Shown here: positions 18,992-27,193 of the stretch, in pieces
Layout of the letters: every line of letters begins with the position of its first letter
Position numbering within the stretch: the stretch's first letter is position 1
DNA from: Bacteroidota bacterium
GTDB lineage: Bacteria > Bacteroidota > Bacteroidia > AKYH767-A > OLB10
DNA length: 64,000 bases
Assembly (NCBI GenBank): GCA_016717725.1
Contig: JADKFA010000009.1
Span: 62,001-126,000 of the forward strand
Direction: 5' to 3'
The notes under the pieces: model-generated
Told to the model about the DNA's origin: nothing
Seen by the model: only the letters and a program-made list of their open reading frames with translations
Database searches by the model: none
Made by a program: the position numbers and the translations under genes

Positions 18992-19403
18992 TACACTCAA
19001 CACAAATGATTGGTCGCCCGAACATACTTATGGAGATACAGGTCGTTATGTAGTAGAGTTAATCGTAATCAGCAACGAAGGATGTGTAGATACTTTCTAC
19101 AATGAAATCATTGTAAAAGGAGAAACTACTTTCTATGTACCCAATGCTTTTAGTCCGAACAACGATGGATACAATGAATTCTTCACAGGCTACGGTATAG
19201 GAATCACAAGCGCTGATTTTAAAGTTTTTGATCGCTGGGGCAAATTAATGTTTGAGTCGAATGACTTAAGCAAGGGCTGGGATGGCACTTATCAAAATAG
19301 TGGTGATGTCTGTGCAGAAGGGGTGTACATTTATTTATTTAAAGTGTACAACGGACAGCCGGCACCGTTAGAATTTACAGGGAAGGTTTCGTTGGTACGT
19401 TAA
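18957..19403 (+). pseudogene. Out-of-frame C-terminus of the giant adhesin: PKD end plus T9SS type B sorting domain
   Basis: Reading from 18957 in the +1 frame relative to the giant ORF gives AAVSSHWDFGDNTLN and HTYGDTGRYVVEL (end of a PKD domain). Next comes a textbook gliding motility-associated C-terminal domain: FYVPNAFSPNNDGYNEFF, FKVFDRWGKLMFES, GWDGTYQ, GVYIYLFKV, then LEFTGKVSLVR and stop at 19403. The PKD lacks about 12-15 residues between QEVS and AAVSSHWDFGD, so a small deletion (length 2 modulo 3) rather than a single base fits best. It has no start signal of its own, so it is the detached end of the upstream gene, either by mutation or by an assembly error. Confidence 0.85.
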
Positions 19404-19583
19404 ATTTAGCTCAATTGAGATTTATTGGTTGGTAAGTTAATTACGCTTCGCAATAAAGTTTATCAAGCTGCTGGCTTCTAGCCTCTAACTGCTAGATTAA
19501 TTGACCAATACCACAAATTAATTTTAGCAATTTCTATTCGATACTTTTATTATCGAGGCTTAAAATATTTTGGTTTATTTCAT

Positions 19584-19765
19584 GAACCCCAGCGGGGTTC
19601 CAGCTTATTAGCGAAGCGAAAAAACAATTACAACCCAACCCCAGAGGGGTTGAACAGCGTCGTTGAGCATCGGCGTTTGTTCCCGCGTGGTTGTGTGACC
19701 CCGCTGGGGTCATAATAAAAAATAATGCATATCGTTTCTAATAAGGTTTGACTCCTCTGGGGTCA
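19584..19765. repeat. Cluster of four GC-rich 7+3+7 hairpins (REP-like)
   Basis: Within the 450-base gap after the adhesin lie four near-perfect palindromes at 19584-19600 (GAACCCCagcGGGGTTC), 19637-19651, 19696-19712 and 19749-19765. The first two carry loops AGC/AGA and the last two the complementary GCT/TCT, i.e. two in one orientation and two inverted. Spacing is 53-59 bases. None is followed by a T run, so they are REP/BIME-like rather than terminators. The rest of 19404-19853 shows nothing else I can name. Confidence 0.7.
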
Positions 19766-19853
19766 TGTCTTTCAATTTTTAACGCTCGATTTAGAAATGA
19801 TTAAATTAATCATTCAATAATTGCCTAACTTTAGATCCACATCCATTTAACCC

Positions 19854-21368
19854 ATGCCTCGTCTCCTCCTGCTTTTCATTTTATTCACGACGTCCCTTTC
19901 CGCTCAATTCACTGACCGTTATTGGGCATTTGGAGACAGTGCGGGTATTGATTTTAAAAATCTCTCAAGCCCTCAACCTGCTAACAGTATACTGCGTGTA
20001 AGAGGCAGCTGTGCCAGTATCTGTGATAGTGCCGGTGATTTGTTGTTTTATTGTGGATCACCCAATTGGCAACAGTGGCGTGCGGTAAATAATATTTTTA
20101 CAGATGGATATGTAATTAATAAAAACCATCAGGTGATGCATTCCGGGGATTCGTTAGCAACTACACTTTGGTATCAGGAAATGGTGATTGTTCCGATGCC
20201 GGGAAATGATAGTTTGTTCTATATTTTTTGTGCGGGAGTTGTAAATCCAGTTGTTGGGTTATTTTACTCTATTGTTGATCTTAAATACAACAATGGTCAA
20301 GGTCGGGTAATTCAAAAAAATGTGCAAATAAGGACGGATTCAATTTGTGATGGCATTACAGCAATCCGTCATGGAAATGGTCGTGACTGGTGGGTTATTG
20401 TCAGGACATGGAAAGATATTCCAACAAAGGACATTACTCCATATTTAGTTAGCCCTTCGGGAGTAACGGCATATCCAACTCAATCTATAGGACCAAATGT
20501 TACATTGCAAGGATTTTATCGTTTAAAGTTTAATAATAGTGGAACTCATTTATATAACGTTAATAATACTGGGTCTATAGAGAGATATGATTTTGATCGT
20601 TGTACAGGGGTATTCTCAAATCGGATAATATATTCAACACAAAGTGGGCCCTTTAACGGTTTCTGGGGATTTGAAGTATCTCCGGATGAAAGTAAGCTAT
20701 ATGCATCTTTAATTTATCAAACATCGGTAGGTGATACAGGATATGTATTGCAGTTTGATTTAAATTCCCCGAATTTTTTAGCAAGTGCAGATACATTAGA
20801 ATTATTTACTGCTCCAGACACACCGGGCTTATTGGAATTAGGCCCCGATGGAAAAATATATTTAAGTATCACTTGGGCTGGTGGCGATACTTGTTATGAT
20901 TATTTATTTTGCTCTGGAACAGTGAATACAACTAACTCTAATTTGTCCGTTATAAACTACCCCGATAGTGTCGGAGCAGCTTGTGATTTTCAACCATTCA
21001 GTTTCTATTTAGGAGGACATAAAACTTACTGGGGGCTACCTAACAACCACAACTATGAACTTGGAGCATGGGTGGGTTCGCCGTGTGATACACTTTCCGT
21101 TGGCATACAAGACTTATTTCCTAAAAATAAAGAGTTAAAACTCTACTATGACAAAACATGGCAAACAGTTTTTGTGAATGCAGAGGAGTTGCAAGGAAGA
21201 AAAGCAATATTGGAGTTTTATAATATTAATGGACAATTAATAGAAAGAATTTCATCTGAAACTGATGGGAGTTATTTTTCGAAAAGTAGTTCTTTTTCCT
21301 CTCAAGCCGATGGAGTTTATATTGTGAGGTTAAGTACGAGAAGGAAGTGCTCACAGGGAAGTTTGTGA
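19854..21368 (+). CDS. Secreted T9SS cargo protein (sorting domain frameshifted at its end)
   Basis: 504 residues. Signal peptide MPRLLLLFILFTTSLSAQ. The body (about 20-400) is beta-rich with propeller-like repeats and the segment IRHGNGRDWWVIV, shared with the 29719-31227 protein (VKHGNGRDWWVVI), so the two are paralogues. The C-terminus is a T9SS type A sorting domain (AILEFYNINGQLIERIS.. GVYIVRL), but the last residues, STRRKCSQGSL, are not typical. Shifting frame after GVYIVRLS gives YEKEVLTGKFVKW and a stop at 21374-21376, the expected ending, so one base appears lost near 21340. No enzymatic motif is visible. Location is inferred to be the cell surface. Confidence 0.8.
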   Translation: MPRLLLLFILFTTSLSAQFTDRYWAFGDSAGIDFKNLSSPQPANSILRVRGSCASICDSAGDLLFYCGSPNWQQWRAVNNIFTDGYVINKNHQVMHSGDSLATTLWYQEMVIVPMPGNDSLFYIFCAGVVNPVVGLFYSIVDLKYNNGQGRVIQKNVQIRTDSICDGITAIRHGNGRDWWVIVRTWKDIPTKDITPYLVSPSGVTAYPTQSIGPNVTLQGFYRLKFNNSGTHLYNVNNTGSIERYDFDRCTGVFSNRIIYSTQSGPFNGFWGFEVSPDESKLYASLIYQTSVGDTGYVLQFDLNSPNFLASADTLELFTAPDTPGLLELGPDGKIYLSITWAGGDTCYDYLFCSGTVNTTNSNLSVINYPDSVGAACDFQPFSFYLGGHKTYWGLPNNHNYELGAWVGSPCDTLSVGIQDLFPKNKELKLYYDKTWQTVFVNAEELQGRKAILEFYNINGQLIERISSETDGSYFSKSSSFSSQADGVYIVRLSTRRKCSQGSL

Positions 21369-21560
21369 AGTGGTAGTTTTTTTCGCAGGGTATTTTTGGT
21401 AAATATAGTTCGCAACACGTAATTGAATTTAGCTGCAAGCTTCAGGCTTCAAGTGATATTCAACGAAGAGAGTTGATGGTATTGAATGAAATTGCGATTC
21501 GCATAATACTTTTAGCTGCAGGCTTCATGCTGCTAGATTTTCTGTTAAAGTTAAATAGCC

Positions 21561-21817
21561 AACCCAGAAGGGGTGAAATGATTATAGAAAAACATACAAT
21601 TTAAAAAAAGCAAAACCCCGAAGGGGTGAAATTATTTGCTACGAAAAATTGCCAATCAGTAATCGCGAAGTTTCGCTATCAAAATCATTTTAGATTTCAA
21701 ATATATTTTCGTTGGTAATCCGATCACAACATCGCGGCTTTATCATATCACCCCTTCGGGGTTTTGGGTGGTGGGACACCGCTTTTTTCTATAATCATTT
21801 CACCCCTTCGAAGTTTG
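21561..21817. repeat. MITE/BIME-like palindromic element, copy A
   Basis: About 257 bases bounded by CCC(C)GAAGGGGTGAAAT hairpin arms: two forward hairpins at the left (21561 and ~21614) and two inverted ones at the right (~21749 and ~21801). The outer ~30 bases are inverted repeats (..GGGGTGAAATGATTATAGAA / TTCTATAATCATTTCACCCC..). The same element recurs at 22988-23310 with the same internal sequence, so the two flank the bestrophin gene. The remaining bases of 21377-21977 hold no gene. Confidence 0.75.
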
Positions 21818-21977
21818 TATGTGATATAAAAAATCTTGTAATTTGAAACTTTTAATATGCATTTCAATCCAAAGTCAAGCAATAAAATCCAAAATCATCT
21901 TGTAGTAGCTAGAAGCTAGTAGCTTGTCAAAACACGGAGCGAAAACAATATGCTACAAAAATCTCCATCCGAAGACC

Positions 21978-22841
21978 TTACAAAATCTCACCAACATGCT
22001 TTTTAATATTGGACGAAATTTTTAGGATCGGTAAATCATTCGTGTCTTTCCCGAACGGATCTTCAATTTCTTCTGCGATCAATTCCAAACTGGCTAAGAC
22101 GTAAAAAATAAAAACGACTACTGGAATTACTAAGTATCCCAAATTAAAAACAAAGCCAAAGGGTAATGTCATCACAAAAAAGAAAATGAACTTTTTAATG
22201 AACGCATTGTAAGAATAGGGAATGGGTGTGTTTTTAATTCGTTCGCAGGCTCCGCAAATGTCGGTGAAGGATTGCAATTCGGAATTAATAATAATAAATT
22301 GTTCTCCTGTAATTTTACCAGTTCTATACAAATTGTTAGTTCTTTGAAACAACAAACTGGCTACTTGATTGGGTTTATGCTTATGATGATCAATCTCCAA
22401 ATCGAAACCTTCAAACAACATCAAACTCACTTCTTCATTCATTAAATGATTGGCAAGTACCTCTGAATAGGTTGGAATCAATTTTCTGAAATAACTGCGA
22501 TCATCTTCATCACTCAAATAAGCATTTAATTTAATTGCCAAATTTCTGCTATTATTCACTAATGCACCCCATAACTTCCTACCCTCCCACCAACGATCGT
22601 AAGCAGTATTCGTTCGATAAGCCAACATCAATGATAGCACGAATCCAACCGTAGTGTGCATAATCGTGAGATTTTTAACATGGCTATTTTCAGACAATTT
22701 CCAAAATTCAATTTCCAAATACGCGATAAGTAATGAATATGTAGCTATCAAAATCATCATCGGAATTAACTTCCTGAAAGTATCTGCTTTGTGAAATCGG
22801 AAGATGAACGTTAGCCAGTCTTTTGGGTTGTAATGTGTCAT
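21978..22841 (-). CDS. Bestrophin-type (UPF0187) ion channel
   Basis: 287 residues. Starts MTHYNPKDWLTFIFRFHKADTF, followed by hydrophobic helices at ~25-45 and ~60-80, the conserved segment LAYRTNTAYDRWWEGRKLWGALVNNSR (about residues 74-100), and C-terminal helices (~208-250). This Arg/Trp-rich pattern is diagnostic of bacterial bestrophin homologues, pentameric inner-membrane ion channels (KpBest is a sodium-conducting example). Ion selectivity here is unknown. It is an isolated gene with its own promoter box, flanked on both sides by copies of the same palindromic element. Confidence 0.9.
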   Translation of the reverse strand: MTHYNPKDWLTFIFRFHKADTFRKLIPMMILIATYSLLIAYLEIEFWKLSENSHVKNLTIMHTTVGFVLSLMLAYRTNTAYDRWWEGRKLWGALVNNSRNLAIKLNAYLSDEDDRSYFRKLIPTYSEVLANHLMNEEVSLMLFEGFDLEIDHHKHKPNQVASLLFQRTNNLYRTGKITGEQFIIINSELQSFTDICGACERIKNTPIPYSYNAFIKKFIFFFVMTLPFGFVFNLGYLVIPVVVFIFYVLASLELIAEEIEDPFGKDTNDLPILKISSNIKKHVGEIL

Positions 22842-22874
22842 TTACTAATCGCTTTATTTTTGATTGAATATTCG

Positions 22875-22882
22875 CAAAATTA
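22875..22882 (-). promoter_or_regulatory. -7 box (TAATTTTG) of the bestrophin gene
   Basis: Exact TAnnTTTG match on the minus strand, 33 bases upstream of the ATG. Confidence 0.5.
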
Positions 22883-22987
22883 CAATAATGTTTCATAAAA
22901 AATATTATATAAAATATGCACCGATAAAATTTAGTAGTTGAACGAACTTGGTTTTGGGATACAATCTGGTGCTGATTACTATTATTA

Positions 22988-23310
22988 AACCCTGAAGGGG
23001 TGAAATGATTATAGAAAACACAGAATCCAAAAAAACAAAACCCCGAAGGGGTGAAATGATTGGCTACGAAAATTTGCCAATCACTAATCGCGAAGGTTCG
23101 TGCCTGCCTGCTGCATCGCTTTTGCTGTAGCTTCAGCGGAGCAAAGCAAGCAGGATCGAATCAAAATCATTTAGCTTTCAATACATTTTTTGGTTGTAAT
23201 CTGATCACAACTTCGCGGCTCTATCATGTCACCCCTTCGGGGTTTGGTTTGGCATGGTGAGGCACCGTTTCAATTCATTATCTATAATCATTTCACCTCT
23301 TCGGGATTTG
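22988..23310. repeat. MITE/BIME-like palindromic element, copy B (with nested insertion)
   Basis: Same organisation as 21561-21817: two CCCGAAGGGGTGAAAT-type hairpins on the left, two inverted on the right, and matching interior (GCTACGAAAATTTGCCAATC.. and ..GATCACAACTTCGCGGCTCTATCAT). It is longer because about 57 bases of an unrelated repeat are inserted at 23101-23157. Confidence 0.75.
23101..23157. repeat. Dispersed hairpin repeat nested in the palindromic element
   Basis: Imperfect palindrome beginning TGCCTGCCTGCTGCATCG and ending AGCAAAGCAAGCAGG. It is absent from the otherwise matching copy A, so it marks a discrete insertion. An inverted, longer relative lies at 26820-26912. Confidence 0.7.
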
Positions 23311-23408
23311 TTAATAAAAAATCTAGTACCCAGAAGCTAGCAGCTAAAAGCTTAAACAATATCCGAAGTGAATTTAATAGGTGAGAAAATCTCAATCCGA
23401 AGTAACCA

Positions 23409-23582
23409 TCACAATTTCAAAAAACGATATATACTTCTTGCAACTACTAACAAGATTACAATGGAAACTAAAATCAGCATTTTGAAGTTACCTGTAGGTT
23501 GCATCCAGATTTTAACGCCGGCAAGGATTGCGATGAAGCCTATGCCTAAATGATAATATCGGTTAGAGAAGAAATTTTTCAT
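23409..23582 (-). CDS. Small two-helix membrane protein downstream of the B12 receptor
   Basis: 57 residues starting MKNFFSNRYYHLGIGFIAI. Two predicted transmembrane helices (about 12-25 and 33-50, LILVSIVILLVVARSIY) separated by a short loop with W and P. Its ATG overlaps the receptor's stop as TAATG, so translation is probably coupled and it belongs to the riboswitch-controlled transcript. No family recognised. A role in B12 uptake is only suggested by position. Confidence 0.65.
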   Translation of the reverse strand: MKNFFSNRYYHLGIGFIAILAGVKIWMQPTGNFKMLILVSIVILLVVARSIYRFLKL

Positions 23583-25456
23583 TATTTTCCAAAAGTAAGC
23601 AATAGTCCGGTATGAAAAGATCGTCCCGACATAGGACGCCATGCAATGGTTTGATAATTTTCATTGTAAAGATTTCTAATTCCTGCAGATAATGTGAATT
23701 GGCTTGATTTGATTTGATGTGACCAAGCAAGATGGATTTCTGCCAACTCGAACGGATCTAAAAAATAAGAATGGTCGACCGTAGTATAACGGTAGCCTGT
23801 GTAATTATGATAATAACGCAACTCCAATTTTTTGTAGGTTATACTCCATTGCGAACGATGTTGTAATTCGGGTGTGTATATTAATTGTTTTCCAATGGCT
23901 GATGCATAGGATGGATCTGATGCTGTAATGATAGAAGAAACGATATTGGTATTTACATTTCCAGAAAAAGACCAAGATGCAGTTTGGTATTTTAAACTAA
24001 CCCCACCTTCGAAACCCTTATTTTCTAACTCATGAATATTTTGTGCCGAATAAATTCCATTAGCACCCGGCAACCATACAATAGCTTCGTTGAGTTGTGC
24101 AAAAAAGATTCCTGCCGAAACTCCGACTGACACTTTATCGAAATTTTGATTCCATGTCAAACCGCAAGAGGAAGAAAATCCATTTTCAGGTTTCAAATTT
24201 TTGTTTCCGCCGGGCACCCAAAAACGATCGTTTAAAGTGGGAACGCGATACACTTTGGAAATATCGGCCCGAGCAGATAACGAAGATAAGAATTGATAAC
24301 GCATACTTAATGCCGGTAAAAAAGGAATGGCTTTCCCATCAAAATAACCTTGTCGAATGGCACCATTCACATACCATTTTCGTCCTTCCCAAATTAATTT
24401 TGCACCCAAGGAAATTTGCTGCTGGTCTACTTCCCTCGGATAACTGGGTGCCTTGGCTCGACCATCGTACCAAGCAAGTTGCGTCATCACTTTCAGCTGA
24501 TGCGTGATCATATATCCCAACTCGCATTCCGATTGCAAACTAATTGCTTTACTGTATTCATTAAGTCGAACTGCCGGATCGATATATCGAATTTCTTCTT
24601 GATTAAATCCACCACGTACATTCCAAAACCATTTTTTCAGCAACACCGACCAATTCATTGCTATGCGTAAAGAATGATCATCTTGAGTTTGCGAACTCGA
24701 CTGTGCTAAGCTCAATGCTGGAATTTCCCTCTCATTTTTCAAGTACCATGCATGCAGATCCACATGATTACTCAATGTACCATAACTTAAATCTTGGGTG
24801 ACTCCCACTTGCTTTACTTGAGCATTGGATTGTGTTTTCTCTTTATTCTCATAATCTTTAAACTTGAAATCATTATCAGCACGTTGGTGATAAAATTTCG
24901 TTTTAGAAATTACTTTTCCTGTTGATCCTTCTAATGCCACTCCTTGTTGCATCTGCCCGAAACTACCAAACGTTGAAAACAATTTCACTTGCATTCGCTT
25001 TTTAAAATTGATATTCGCATCCATAAAAATAGCACCACCTACACCACCGCTTCCTACTAAAGGACCATTTCCTCCGGCTTGCACTTTTACATCATCCAAT
25101 AAAAACATCGGCAATAACGAAAAATCATAGAGTCCGAGCATGGGTGAGTTAAGCGAAATTCCATTCCACAACACTGCCGAATGTGCCGCTCCCGTTCCGC
25201 GAATACTCACGGTGGATAAACTTCCAGAGCCATACGATTTCACAAACAGCACCGACTCACGGTTAAGCCTATCCGCTAATGTGGTTGCATTTAATTTACT
25301 GAGTGCAAATGTGTCGAGAGAATGCACAGACATCGAAGCATCTGAAAAATCAAAACGGAGCGATTGAATATCCACAGCTCTCAACCACAGGGATGAATCC
25401 TGCTGAGCAACAACAGGAATCGAAAACAAGAAGAGAAGTAAAAGAAGAATGCGCAT
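23582..25456 (-). CDS. TonB-dependent outer-membrane receptor for cobalamin (BtuB-like)
   Basis: 624 residues from the ATG at 25456, where a clear signal peptide begins (MRILLLLLFLFSIPVVAQQ). The longer frame to 25519 was rejected. Residues ~35-165 form a TonB plug (LFVKSYGSGSLSTVSIRGTG.. SGGVGGAIF). The rest is a 22-strand-type beta barrel ending in ..FHTGLLLTFGK. The substrate follows from the cobalamin riboswitch in its leader: energised import of B12 or a corrinoid across the outer membrane. No ABC importer genes (btuCDF) are adjacent. It is followed by a coupled 57-residue membrane protein. Confidence 0.9.
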   Translation of the reverse strand: MRILLLLLFLFSIPVVAQQDSSLWLRAVDIQSLRFDFSDASMSVHSLDTFALSKLNATTLADRLNRESVLFVKSYGSGSLSTVSIRGTGAAHSAVLWNGISLNSPMLGLYDFSLLPMFLLDDVKVQAGGNGPLVGSGGVGGAIFMDANINFKKRMQVKLFSTFGSFGQMQQGVALEGSTGKVISKTKFYHQRADNDFKFKDYENKEKTQSNAQVKQVGVTQDLSYGTLSNHVDLHAWYLKNEREIPALSLAQSSSQTQDDHSLRIAMNWSVLLKKWFWNVRGGFNQEEIRYIDPAVRLNEYSKAISLQSECELGYMITHQLKVMTQLAWYDGRAKAPSYPREVDQQQISLGAKLIWEGRKWYVNGAIRQGYFDGKAIPFLPALSMRYQFLSSLSARADISKVYRVPTLNDRFWVPGGNKNLKPENGFSSSCGLTWNQNFDKVSVGVSAGIFFAQLNEAIVWLPGANGIYSAQNIHELENKGFEGGVSLKYQTASWSFSGNVNTNIVSSIITASDPSYASAIGKQLIYTPELQHRSQWSITYKKLELRYYHNYTGYRYTTVDHSYFLDPFELAEIHLAWSHQIKSSQFTLSAGIRNLYNENYQTIAWRPMSGRSFHTGLLLTFGK

Positions 25457-25544
25457 CGTTTTATTTTCAGAAGAAAAGAAAACAGTCGGACGAACCATTC
25501 GCACGATGCTATTTCCCAATCTCTCTCCGAAGATGTTGAAACTA

Positions 25545-25712
25545 ATTCACCAGGCAGGTCTTCTGACTTACGATACTTGCAATTGGCCTTCCCATTTCTT
25601 AAAAACAGTGACTTATTCTTGCAAGGGATTAACCTCTCGTTTACAGCAGCGGGACTGTTACCGATTCGCACGGTATTCCCTTTTCATTCTTCCGAAGAAG
25701 AAACCTGATGAG
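25545..25712 (-). promoter_or_regulatory. Cobalamin riboswitch
   Basis: On the minus strand the leader reads GGGAATACCGTGCGAATCGG, then TAACAGTCCCGCTGCTGTAA, and near its 3' end the B12-box segment AAGTCAGAAGACCTGCC, matching the conserved core of adenosylcobalamin riboswitches. It starts just after a TAATTTTG promoter box and ends about 90 bases before the receptor ATG. It should repress the receptor and the small membrane protein when cobalamin is sufficient. I did not resolve the regulatory hairpin in the 3' part. Confidence 0.93.
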
Positions 25713-25717
25713 GAATA

Positions 25718-25725
25718 CAAAATTA
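25718..25725 (-). promoter_or_regulatory. -7 box (TAATTTTG) of the riboswitch transcript
   Basis: Exact TAnnTTTG match on the minus strand. A start site about 7 bases downstream would fall at the 5' edge of the riboswitch, so promoter and riboswitch positions support each other. Confidence 0.6.
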
Positions 25726-25886
25726 GTCAAAAGGAAAGAGGAAGGGGAGAATGTCGAGTTTATTAAAACCAATTCCAAAAAGCAACTTGATTATCAAACA
25801 TATAATAGAGAAAGAAATCGCATATTATTCCATCTGAATTGGTGAAAAATCGATTGGTTAACGCATCATTCCTAATTATTCCTTAG

Positions 25887-25894
25887 TACTTTCG
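25887..25894 (+). promoter_or_regulatory. -7-like box (TACTTTCG) of meaB
   Basis: One mismatch to TAnnTTTG, 4 bases before the GTG start, as for gpsA and the M1 aminopeptidase. Confidence 0.45.
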
Positions 25895-25898
25895 TCAC

Positions 25899-26813
25899 GT
25901 GGAAATCTCAGAGCTCCTAGAAGGTGTAAAAAAAGGCGATCGCAGAAGTTTGGCTCGGGCCATCTCTTGGGTAGAAAATGAAATGCCTGATTATGAAGCC
26001 TTGTTACATGGGTTGCAGTTTTCGAGAAACACGCCCGTGATCGGAATCACAGGTCCGCCGGGAGCAGGAAAGAGTACATTGATTAATGCGCTCATCAAGC
26101 TCATTTGCTCTCAGACTAACGTTGATGGACATCCGAATACTGTTGGAGTAATTGCAATAGATCCTTCCTCTCCTTTTACTCACGGCTCTTTACTTGGAGA
26201 TCGTTTACGGATGCAGGAGCACTTTACTAATCCGCAAGTTTTTATTCGTTCTTTAGCAACGCGTGGTGCTTTAGGAGGATTATCGGCCAAAACATTAGAG
26301 GTATGCGATGTGCTACGCGCTTCAAATTTCGACTTCATTTTCATTGAAACCGTTGGTGTAGGACAAAGCGAAGTAGAAATAATTGGATTAGCGGATACTG
26401 TCGTCGTTACATTAGTGCCCGAGGCGGGAGATGAAATACAAGCCTTGAAATCGGGCATCATGGAGATTGGTGATATTTTCGTCGTCAACAAAATGGACAG
26501 GGCGGGTGCTGACCTTTTCGCTGCGGGTATTATCAAAACATTGCACGAACGACCTGCACATGGTGAATGGGTCATTCCAGTTTTAAAAACCAATGCTAGT
26601 GCCTATGAAGGAATCGAAGAATTGTTACAATCCATCCAAGCACATTCTAAAACAGCTACTGCTAATCATCGACTCAGTTTAATGGCTGAAAGAGCATATA
26701 GACTTATTCAGCATGGGAGGATGAAAAATGTGAATGTAAAAGATTTGAAAGATCAATTAAAATCTGTTTTTGAAAAGGAAGATTTTAATTTGTATCGGTT
26801 TGTGAAAAAATAA
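25899..26813 (+). CDS. meaB: Methylmalonyl-CoA mutase-associated G3E GTPase MeaB/ArgK
   Basis: 304 residues from a GTG start. Walker A GPPGAGKST (residues 52-60), then PSSPFTHGSLLGDRLRM, RSLATRGALGGLS, the ETVGVGQSEVE segment and the NKMD guanine-specificity motif (~197) identify the MeaB/MMAA family. It chaperones adenosylcobalamin loading and protection of methylmalonyl-CoA mutase in the cytoplasm. The mutase is not in the window. The gene lies next to, and diverges from, the cobalamin riboswitch/receptor unit, a sensible B12 neighbourhood. Confidence 0.94.
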   Translation: MEISELLEGVKKGDRRSLARAISWVENEMPDYEALLHGLQFSRNTPVIGITGPPGAGKSTLINALIKLICSQTNVDGHPNTVGVIAIDPSSPFTHGSLLGDRLRMQEHFTNPQVFIRSLATRGALGGLSAKTLEVCDVLRASNFDFIFIETVGVGQSEVEIIGLADTVVVTLVPEAGDEIQALKSGIMEIGDIFVVNKMDRAGADLFAAGIIKTLHERPAHGEWVIPVLKTNASAYEGIEELLQSIQAHSKTATANHRLSLMAERAYRLIQHGRMKNVNVKDLKDQLKSVFEKEDFNLYRFVKK

Positions 26814-26819
26814 TTTGAT

Positions 26820-26912
26820 CCTGCTTGCTTTGCTCCGCTGACCGCATGTCGCTGAAGCTTTAGCGGAGGCACAAGCTACAGCAAAAGCGATGTAGCAGGC
26901 AGGCGCGAAGCT
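26820..26912. repeat. Dispersed hairpin repeat, inverted relative of the 23101 insertion
   Basis: Begins CCTGCTTGCTTTGCTCCGCT and ends GCAGGCAGGCGCGAAG. It is the reverse complement of the repeat at 23101-23157 with about 32 extra bases in the centre. It lies directly downstream of meaB. The rest of 26814-27193 is AT-rich with no gene; a TACTTTTA box at 27163-27170 precedes the next CDS. Confidence 0.65.
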
Positions 26913-27193
26913 TCGCGATGAAATGATTTGAAAATTTGAAGATAGGTTGATCACTATTGTTCGGTGACAGGTTTGAAGATAGTTTGATAATCTTTTCTTG
27001 GAGACGAGAATGAAAATCCTGTCGTGGTGCTAGACCAGTTGATGGGACTTAAGAAAGTAAACGGGGATGAAGCTCATTTGTGGGTGAATGTTAAATTATG
27101 TTTGGTTAAATATATTTCCTGAAATATTTTTCAATAGTTAGTGAAATAGAGAATAAATGCATTACTTTTAATATAGAATTTAACATTTTACAT

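Noticed and set aside
19584..19765. Hairpins as transcription terminators of the adhesin gene
   Set aside because: No T run follows any of them and they occur as a symmetric set of four, so a REP-like origin fits better.
25449..25766. 105-residue plus-strand ORF
   Set aside because: Runs antisense through the cobalamin riboswitch and the receptor start; composition is not protein-like.
26180..26593. 137-residue minus-strand ORF
   Set aside because: Antisense to meaB, whose conserved motifs cover the same region.
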